A DNA stretch of 64,000 nucleotides from an uncultured Aquimarina sp. (GTDB taxonomy: Bacteria > Bacteroidota > Bacteroidia > Flavobacteriales > Flavobacteriaceae): positions 186,001-250,000 of the forward strand of contig CANMTP010000001.1 of NCBI GenBank assembly GCA_947500845.1. Reading direction: 5' to 3'. Every line of letters begins with the position of its first letter. Position 1 is the first letter of the stretch. This document shows, in pieces, positions 57,968 to 64,000 of the stretch. The translations under genes were made by a program, and so were the position numbers. The notes beneath the pieces are model-generated. The model made no database searches, had not been told where the DNA came from, and was given only the letters and a program-made list of their open reading frames with translations.

Positions 57968-59005
57968 ATGGTAATGAAGAAAAAACAAGTTTCCCTAAAA
58001 GATATTGCCAATGAAGTGGGAGTTTCCATAGCTACCGTATCCTATGTCCTTTCGAATAGAAAAGATAGCAGAGTCAGCGAGGCGATGGCAAAAAAAATAA
58101 AAGACATTGCTAAAACACTAAATTACCAGCCTAATAAGATTGCACAAAGTTTAAAAAGTGGTAAAACCAACACTATTGGTCTTATAGTTGCAGATATTTC
58201 TAATCCGTTTTTTGCAAACATTGCCAGAATCATAGAGGACGAGGCCACAAAATTGAACTACACAGTAATTTTTGGCAGCTCTGATGAGAAAGCAGAAAAG
58301 TCATTACATCTAATTGAGTTTCTCTCTAGCAGACAGGTAGATGGCTTTATTATAGTTCCCTCAGAAGGTACAGATAATCAAATTGCTCAACTTAAACAAC
58401 AAAATATTCCTTTAGTACTTCTCGATCGATATTTTCCGGATATTTCTACAAACTATGTGGTCATTGATAATTTCGAAGCCTCCACCAAAGTGGTTAATGA
58501 ACTAATTGTATCAGGGTACGAACGGATAGGAATGATTGCATATGCCAATCCGTTGTACCATATGAGGGAAAGAATAAGAGGATATCGGGAAACTATTCAG
58601 AATCATTTTGGGGGCAAAATATCTCCAAATCTTGTAGAAATAGATTATAATGATAGTAAAAAACAAGTACGGGCTGCCATTGATAACTTGTTATCGGGAG
58701 AAAATCCAGTAGACGCTGTTTTTTTTGCCACAAATACCCTTGCTATTCTTGGATTAAAATATATAGACGAGCTCTCATTGACAGTTCCTAAAGATATTGC
58801 GATAATTAGTTTTGACGAGGGAGAAGCATTCGATTTTTATTATTGCCCTCTTACACATATAAGGCAACCCTTGGATGAGATGGGGAAGAGAGCGGTACAA
58901 ATATTAACCCAACAAATAGCTACACCGGATATGGGAGAAAAACAAATATGCCTCAAAGCTGATCTCATAAAAGGAAAATCATCTCTAGCGATTTATTCTT
59001 CTTAA
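57968..59005 (+). CDS. LacI-family transcriptional regulator
   Basis: This 345-residue regulator has the LacI N-terminal helix-turn-helix (VSLKDIANEVGVSIATVSYV followed by LSNRKDSRVSEAMAKKIKDI) and the hinge helix (NYQPNKIAQSLKSGKTNTIG). The periplasmic-binding-protein core carries IGLIVADISNPFFANIARI, DGFIIVPSEG, DAVFFATNTLAILGLK and FDEGEAFDFYYCPLTHIRQP. It presumably senses a sugar or sugar phosphate and controls the nearby genes that carry the GTTTAAACGTTTAAGC palindrome. It sits between the T9SS proteins and fucI, whose promoter contains such a site 50 bases downstream. Either the ATG at 57968 or the one at 57974 may be the start. Confidence 0.95.
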   Translation: MVMKKKQVSLKDIANEVGVSIATVSYVLSNRKDSRVSEAMAKKIKDIAKTLNYQPNKIAQSLKSGKTNTIGLIVADISNPFFANIARIIEDEATKLNYTVIFGSSDEKAEKSLHLIEFLSSRQVDGFIIVPSEGTDNQIAQLKQQNIPLVLLDRYFPDISTNYVVIDNFEASTKVVNELIVSGYERIGMIAYANPLYHMRERIRGYRETIQNHFGGKISPNLVEIDYNDSKKQVRAAIDNLLSGENPVDAVFFATNTLAILGLKYIDELSLTVPKDIAIISFDEGEAFDFYYCPLTHIRQPLDEMGKRAVQILTQQIATPDMGEKQICLKADLIKGKSSLAIYSS

Positions 59006-59041
59006 ACATAATCTGAAAAGTTAAGAAACACTAAAAATTTA

Positions 59042-59073
59042 TTTTTTTGTTTAAACGATTAAGCATATATTTG
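59042..59073 (+). promoter_or_regulatory. Promoter of fucI with embedded LacI-type operator
   Basis: TTG at 59047-59049 and the -7 box TATATTTG at 59066-59073 are 16 bases apart. Between them lies GTTTAAACGATTAAGC (59049-59064), the operator palindrome seen at other genes of this block. A repressor bound here would compete directly with RNA polymerase. Confidence 0.65.
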
Positions 59074-59149
59074 GAAAACATCATTCCAAAAAGAAATTGG
59101 TACAACATTTAGATGCTATTAACTGATCACTGTTTTAGAGAAATACATT

Positions 59150-60922
59150 ATGACATATAAGAAAAACTTTCCAAAAATAGGTATACGACCCATAATTGAT
59201 GGGAGAATGGGAGGAGTAAGAGAATCTTTGGAGGAAACCACGATGAATATGGCCAAAAATGTTGCAAAGCTATTTGAAACAGAATTAACCTATCCAGATG
59301 GTTCAACGATACAATGTATTATTGCAGATTCCTGTATAGGTGGAGTCAAAGAGGCTGCTGATTGCGCCGAGAAATTCAAAGTAAATAATGTAGGTGTATC
59401 CCTTTCTGTGACTCCGTGTTGGTGTTATGGTACTGAAACTATGGATATGGATGCAACAATACCAAAAGCAATTTGGGGTTTTAATGGTACCGAAAGACCC
59501 GGTGCTGTATATCTGGCTGCCACCTTGGCCGGACATAATCAAAAAGGATTGCCTTCCTTCGGTATTTATGGAAGAGATGTTCAGGATTTAGGTGACCAAA
59601 CAATTCCTGTTGATGTAAAAAATAAGTTGTTACAGTTTGCAAAAGCAGGTATGGCGGTTGCTTTAATGAAAGGAAAATCATATCTAGCAATTGGTAGTGT
59701 CTCTATGGGAATAGCAGGTTCTGAAATTGATGCAGATTTTTTTCAATCATATTTGGGAATGCGTAATGAATATGTAGACTCTACTGAAGTACTACGAAGA
59801 ATAGAACAAAAGATTTATGACGAAGAAGAATATCAAAAGGCATTATCATGGACAAAAGAAAATTGTGAAGAAGGAGAAGACTTTAACGAACCGGAAAAGC
59901 GAAGATCTCGCAAGCAAAAAGATGAAGATTGGGAATTTGTTGTAAAAATGACCTTGATCATTCGGGATCTGATGGAAGGTAATACTACATTGTCCGAAAT
60001 GGGATATGCAGAAGAAGCATTGGGTCATAATGCTATTGTATCAGGTTTTCAAGGACAAAGACAGTGGACAGATTTTTTACCTAATGGAGATTTTCCAGAG
60101 GCTATACTAAATTCATCTTTTGACTGGAATGGAATTCGAAAACCATATATGGTCGCAACAGAAAATGATTCTCTTAACGGAGTTTCGATGTTGTTTAATT
60201 ATTTGCTCACCAATACAGCACAAATTTTTGCCGATGTACGTACTTATTGGAGCCCTGAAGCGGTAAAAAGAGTAACGGGCTGGCAACCTACAGATCGGGC
60301 TAAAAATGGATTTATTCATTTGATAAATTCGGGATCTGCAACACTCGACGGTTCGGGACAACAAAAAATTGATGGAGAGCCTGCTATGAAACCTTTTTGG
60401 GAAATAACAGAAGGAGAGAGGCAAGATTGCCTGGACGCTACTAAATGGTACCCGGCTGATTTAGGATATTTTAGGGGAGGTGGGTATTCTTCTAACTTTT
60501 TAACTAAAGGAGGAATGCCGTTGACCATGTGCCGATTGAATCTTACAAAAGGACTTGGGCCTACACTTCAAATTGCTGAAGGCTGGTCCATCGATATCCC
60601 GGATGAGGTCCATAAAACCTTAGACGTTCGCACTAATAGAACATGGCCTACCACTTGGTTTGTTCCTAACCTCACAAAATCTTCAGCTTTCCGCGATGTA
60701 TATTCAGTAATGAATAATTGGGGTGCCAATCATGGAGCTATCAGTTATGGTCACATTGGAAAAGATCTCATAACGCTTGCTGCTATGTTGAGAATTCCTG
60801 TGTGTATGCATAATGTTGATGAGAGAGATATTTTTAGGCCTTCGGCCTGGAATTCCTTCGGAATGGATAAAGAAGGATCAGATTATAGGGCTTGTGATAC
60901 GTATGGAGCCCTGTACAAATAA
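59150..60922 (+). CDS. fucI: L-fucose isomerase (FucI/D-arabinose isomerase family)
   Basis: This 590-residue cytoplasmic enzyme isomerises L-fucose to L-fuculose and, in family members, D-arabinose to D-ribulose. The length matches E. coli FucI (591). Recognisable stretches are [76 protein letters not shown] and the C-terminal [20 protein letters not shown], whose His near residue 533 corresponds to the family's metal ligand. The promoter carries the LacI-type operator. A kinase gene follows after 80 bases. Which sugar it handles here depends on the partner kinase. Confidence 0.95.
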   Translation: MTYKKNFPKIGIRPIIDGRMGGVRESLEETTMNMAKNVAKLFETELTYPDGSTIQCIIADSCIGGVKEAADCAEKFKVNNVGVSLSVTPCWCYGTETMDMDATIPKAIWGFNGTERPGAVYLAATLAGHNQKGLPSFGIYGRDVQDLGDQTIPVDVKNKLLQFAKAGMAVALMKGKSYLAIGSVSMGIAGSEIDADFFQSYLGMRNEYVDSTEVLRRIEQKIYDEEEYQKALSWTKENCEEGEDFNEPEKRRSRKQKDEDWEFVVKMTLIIRDLMEGNTTLSEMGYAEEALGHNAIVSGFQGQRQWTDFLPNGDFPEAILNSSFDWNGIRKPYMVATENDSLNGVSMLFNYLLTNTAQIFADVRTYWSPEAVKRVTGWQPTDRAKNGFIHLINSGSATLDGSGQQKIDGEPAMKPFWEITEGERQDCLDATKWYPADLGYFRGGGYSSNFLTKGGMPLTMCRLNLTKGLGPTLQIAEGWSIDIPDEVHKTLDVRTNRTWPTTWFVPNLTKSSAFRDVYSVMNNWGANHGAISYGHIGKDLITLAAMLRIPVCMHNVDERDIFRPSAWNSFGMDKEGSDYRACDTYGALYK

Positions 60923-61002
60923 ATATGAAACGGAAATGAAGATAAAAGATACTAATGCTTCTCATTTTTTAATCCTTACACTGATTTCAAGAAAATAAAA
61001 TA

Positions 61003-62661
61003 ATGAATACCACCCACTATGTCATAGGGATAGATTACGGAACAGCTTCTGTAAGAAGTATCATAGTAGATGCAAAAAACGGAAATGAACTTGCCTCTTC
61101 AGAATTCTCCTATCCCCGTTGGAAAGAAGGTGAATACTGCGATTTTGCAAAAAATCAATTTAGACAGCATCCTTTGGATTATATAGAAGGCCTTGAGAAC
61201 ACGGTTAAAAATGCATTGTATCAGGTGTCTGATGAGGTAAGAGAGAATATCAGGGCAATTTCTGTAGATACTACTGGATCTACACCGGTCGCCGTGAATG
61301 AAAATGGTGTGCCTTTGGCTCTCCTGCCAGAATTTAAAGAAAACCCAAATGCAATGTTTTTTCTCTGGAAAGATCATACATCGGTTGCGGAAGCCAAAGA
61401 AATAAATGAACATGCCAGAAGATTTGATATAAATTATCTAAAATACGTAGGAGGTGTTTATTCTTCAGAATGGTTCTGGGCCAAATTGTTGTATGTATTG
61501 AGAAATGATAGCAGTGTAAGATCTTCTATACATTCTTGGGTAGAGCATTGTGACTGGATGCCGTTTCTGTTAACCGGAAAAACGGATATTGCCTTAATGA
61601 AAAGAAGTGTTTGTTCAGCAGGACATAAAGCGCTGTGGTCTGAAAAATTTGGTGGATTACCTTCCCAAGAGTTTTTTACAACGCTAGACCCAGTGTTAGA
61701 TAATTTCGTTGAACACCTCTATACAAAAACGTATACAGCAGACACTTCTGCAGGGTTTCTTAGTCCAATGTGGGCAAAGAGATTAGGACTAACAGAAGAA
61801 GTAAAAGTAGGAGTAGGAGCAATGGATGCTCATATGGGTGCAGTAGGTGGCGAAATTGAGCCTTATTATTTGAGTAAAGTGATGGGAACCTCAACTTGCG
61901 ATATGCTCGTCATTCCCAAAGAACAAATGGGCAATACTCTGGTAAAAGGTATTTGTGGACAAGTAGACGGGTCTGTAATTCCTGGTATGATCGGTCTCGA
62001 AGCCGGGCAATCTGCTTTCGGGGACGTGTTTGAATGGTTTCAAAGTGTGGTTACCTGGCCCATAAGAAATTATTTAGCTCAGCACCCATCTAAGTCTTCT
62101 GAAAAATTACTAAACGACATTATTGATAATGCTTTAGTGGAAATGAGTAAGGCAGCTGAAGAACTTTCCTGGGATGAAAATAGTGAATTGGCTTTGGATT
62201 GGTTAAATGGTCGGAGAACACCAGACGCTAATCAATTGCTAAAAGGGGCAATTCAAGGATTGCATTTAGGAAGTAATACACCCCATATTTTCAGAAGCTT
62301 CGTAGAAGCCACGTGCTTTGGAGCCAAACGTATTATAGAGCGTTTTATAGAAAACAAAATACCCATCAAGGGCATAATAGGAATAGGTGGAGTAGCTCAT
62401 AAGTCTCCTTTTATTATGCAAATGATGGCAGACGTTCTGGAAATGCCTATAAAGGTTCATAAATCAGAACAAACCTGTGCTTTAGGAGCCAGTATGTTTG
62501 CCGCAACGGTCTCTGAATTGTATCCCAATGTACAAGAAGCAATGAAACAAATGGGCCATGGATTTCAGAAAGAGTACATCCCTAATAAAAAAAGAGCTGA
62601 AATATATCGTGATCGTTATGAGAAGTATAAGGAATTTTGTGATTTCATAGATAGGCGATAA
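61003..62661 (+). CDS. FGGY-family kinase, ribulokinase (AraB)-like
   Basis: This 552-residue kinase has the AraB-type N-terminus (YVIGIDYGTASVRSIIVDAK), the ribulokinase signature SVDTTGSTPVAVNENG, EHCDWMPFLLTGKTD, GVGAMDAHMGAVGGEIEPYY and the C-terminal GIIGIGGVAHKSPFIMQMMA. Its length and motifs are those of ribulokinases and not of the shorter fuculokinases. Following fucI, it may phosphorylate D-ribulose from D-arabinose, or accept L-fuculose or another ketose. No araA or araD is present in the window. It is most likely co-transcribed with fucI and the beta-helix gene downstream. Confidence 0.9.
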   Translation: MNTTHYVIGIDYGTASVRSIIVDAKNGNELASSEFSYPRWKEGEYCDFAKNQFRQHPLDYIEGLENTVKNALYQVSDEVRENIRAISVDTTGSTPVAVNENGVPLALLPEFKENPNAMFFLWKDHTSVAEAKEINEHARRFDINYLKYVGGVYSSEWFWAKLLYVLRNDSSVRSSIHSWVEHCDWMPFLLTGKTDIALMKRSVCSAGHKALWSEKFGGLPSQEFFTTLDPVLDNFVEHLYTKTYTADTSAGFLSPMWAKRLGLTEEVKVGVGAMDAHMGAVGGEIEPYYLSKVMGTSTCDMLVIPKEQMGNTLVKGICGQVDGSVIPGMIGLEAGQSAFGDVFEWFQSVVTWPIRNYLAQHPSKSSEKLLNDIIDNALVEMSKAAEELSWDENSELALDWLNGRRTPDANQLLKGAIQGLHLGSNTPHIFRSFVEATCFGAKRIIERFIENKIPIKGIIGIGGVAHKSPFIMQMMADVLEMPIKVHKSEQTCALGASMFAATVSELYPNVQEAMKQMGHGFQKEYIPNKKRAEIYRDRYEKYKEFCDFIDRR

Positions 62662-62716
62662 CATAACCAAATATTCTGATAGCAATTATCAATTAGAACA
62701 AAGAAACAAGAAAAAT

Positions 62717-64000
62717 ATGCCGTTGACCGTAAAGCAGAAAGGAAAATCCCTGAAAGAAGCAATATTGAATTGTAGAGAGTTACCTGAGAAAAACAAAGTT
62801 ATCACTATTGACAATGGAGCCTATTTTTTTGAAGAGAAGATACAGCTAACAGCTTTGGATTCCGGACTTACCATAAAAGGGAGCGATGATACTAAACTCT
62901 ATGGAGGTAAACGAATATTGGATTGGGCCCCTAAGAATGACAAATGGTGGAGTGCAAAACTTCCGGAAATATGTGAAGGCAATTGGGATTTTAGAATGCT
63001 TATTGTCAATGGTAGGTATGCAGACAGAGCACGTTTTCCACAAAAGGATTATTTGATTCATGAAACAGATTTTGATGTTACCTGGCGTAGTACTTATGAA
63101 GGAGGGTTTGAAAGAGAACCTACCTATGAAGAACTGACTACATTACAGTTTAAGAAAGATGATATACCTCAAACTTTAGTGCCTGAAAACGCCGAGATAA
63201 CTGTTTTTCATATGTGGGATGAATCTTTGGTGGGTGTAAAGAACATAGATTGGGAAAATCAATTGATCACTTTTTCAAATCCTTCAGGATGGCCTCCGGG
63301 AGCCTTTGCCAAACATTATAATTTTGATAAGCGTTATATTGTCTGGAATACAGAAGAAGGGCTACAGAAACCTGGTCAGTGGTATTTGGATAGAAAAAAT
63401 GGGGAACTTGTTTATTGGCCGTTAGCTGATGAAGACATGGGTTCTATTGAGATCATTGCACCTATCTTAGAAAACCTTTTTGTGATTGGTGAAGATGAAG
63501 GAGAAGTAGTTCATAATATTTCACTGACAGATATGACAATTTCTGGGACAAACGCTCCCTTGATGAGTGGCGCTTTCGGGGCAAAATTATTTGATGGAGC
63601 GATTTCCATTAGAAATGCAAGAGATTGCCATTTAAATAATTTGTCAGTTGTTAATGTTGGTGCTCATGGAATTAAAGCTTCAGGAAATAATATTAAGATC
63701 ACTTCCTGCTCTATTCATAATGCCGGGGCAGGAGCTATTCGCCTAACAGGTTCTAAGGCTTTAATCCATAATAATCATATACACCATGTAGGTAAGACAT
63801 TCCTTAGCGCTATTGCTCTCTATGTTGGAGCTACCGATCCCAATGTTGCCGAAGAATGGGAAAAAGGTATAAGCTATGCAGATTGTACTATATCACATAA
63901 TGAATTGCACGATGTTCCCTATGCAGCGATATGTGCAGGAGGGAAAAATTTAATAATCCAGAAAAACCTAATTTATCGAGCAATGCAGGATTTATACGAT
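62717..64000 (+). CDS. Right-handed beta-helix enzyme, GH141-like, truncated by the window end
   Basis: The frame is open from ATG 62717 to the last base (428 codons seen, no stop). There is no signal peptide, so as written it is cytoplasmic. An N-terminal beta domain (about residues 1-200) contains DSGLTIKGSDDTKLYGGKRI, ILDWAPKNDKWWSAKLP and RMLIVNGRYADRARFP. The beta-helix repeat part follows from about 255 (ISLTDMTISG, CHLNNLSVVNVGAHGIKASG, LIHNNHIHHVG). The layout resembles GH141 (alpha-L-fucosidase or xylanase) and related beta-helix families such as GH120. Downstream of fucI, a fucosidase is attractive. Family assignment is tentative because catalytic residues may lie beyond the edge. 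Confidence 0.75.
   Translation, partial: MPLTVKQKGKSLKEAILNCRELPEKNKVITIDNGAYFFEEKIQLTALDSGLTIKGSDDTKLYGGKRILDWAPKNDKWWSAKLPEICEGNWDFRMLIVNGRYADRARFPQKDYLIHETDFDVTWRSTYEGGFEREPTYEELTTLQFKKDDIPQTLVPENAEITVFHMWDESLVGVKNIDWENQLITFSNPSGWPPGAFAKHYNFDKRYIVWNTEEGLQKPGQWYLDRKNGELVYWPLADEDMGSIEIIAPILENLFVIGEDEGEVVHNISLTDMTISGTNAPLMSGAFGAKLFDGAISIRNARDCHLNNLSVVNVGAHGIKASGNNIKITSCSIHNAGAGAIRLTGSKALIHNNHIHHVGKTFLSAIALYVGATDPNVAEEWEKGISYADCTISHNELHDVPYAAICAGGKNLIIQKNLIYRAMQDLYD

Overview
The window is AT-rich DNA from a Bacteroidota genome, most likely a marine or otherwise polysaccharide-degrading member of the Flavobacteriia. The indicators are two SusC/SusD pairs, many lipoproteins with short lipoboxes, type IX secretion (T9SS) C-terminal tags, VCBS/FG-GAP proteins, few Shine-Dalgarno-like sites and promoter boxes of the Bacteroidota type (TAnnTTTG). 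Nearly the whole window is carbohydrate-utilisation machinery. No tRNA, rRNA, CRISPR array, transposase or phage gene was seen.

Layout. (1) 0.1-6.7 kb, plus strand: SusC1, SusD1 and a three-FAS1 surface lipoprotein, closed by a terminator hairpin. (2) 6.8-10.3 kb, minus strand: a large VCBS/ASPIC-UnbV lipoprotein whose signal peptide lies out of frame across a run of ten A's. (3) 10.4-11.2 kb: decayed coding DNA, including a recognisable fragment of a sialate O-acetylesterase. (4) 11.2-33.4 kb, minus strand: a long co-directional block read from xylB. It runs xylulokinase, xylose isomerase, SSS symporter, mannose-6-phosphate isomerase, SGNH hydrolase, GH3, DUF5060-type hydrolase, two VCBS proteins, GH9, a second SSS symporter, Zn-alcohol dehydrogenase, GDSL esterase, PhyH dioxygenase and an AAC(3)-fold acyltransferase. 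(5) 33.8-36.9 kb, plus: sialate O-acetylesterase and a serine beta-lactamase-fold hydrolase. (6) 36.9-37.9 kb: decayed DNA. (7) 37.9-64 kb, mostly plus: a frameshifted sulfatase, SusC2, SusD2, GH2, GH3 (minus), a 1515-residue multidomain beta-helix protein with a T9SS tag, a BNR-propeller protein with tandem CBM60-like modules and a T9SS tag, a LacI regulator, L-fucose isomerase, an AraB-like kinase and a beta-helix (GH141-like) enzyme cut by the window edge.

How the genes fit together. SusC/SusD pairs import oligosaccharides released by secreted enzymes (GH9, the T9SS proteins, sulfatase, esterases). Periplasmic GH3, GH2 and DUF5060-type hydrolases release monosaccharides, and SSS symporters carry them into the cytoplasm. 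XylA/XylB feed xylose into the pentose phosphate pathway. The mannose, fucose/arabinose and galactoside functions point to a branched, possibly acetylated and sulfated xylose-containing heteropolysaccharide. The exact substrate cannot be read from the sequence.

Most interesting signals. A palindrome close to GTTTAAACGTTTAAGC recurs upstream of the sulfatase, SusC2, the divergent GH3/multidomain pair and fucI, and a LacI gene lies in the same block, so a local regulon can be proposed. Two lipoprotein genes are each shifted one base out of frame at a homopolymer inside the signal peptide, which means either sequence error or a slippage switch. There are also eroded gene remnants, a 1064-residue VCBS protein with a large unrecognised C-terminal part, and a dioxygenase/dehydrogenase/esterase/acyltransferase cassette of unknown chemistry.
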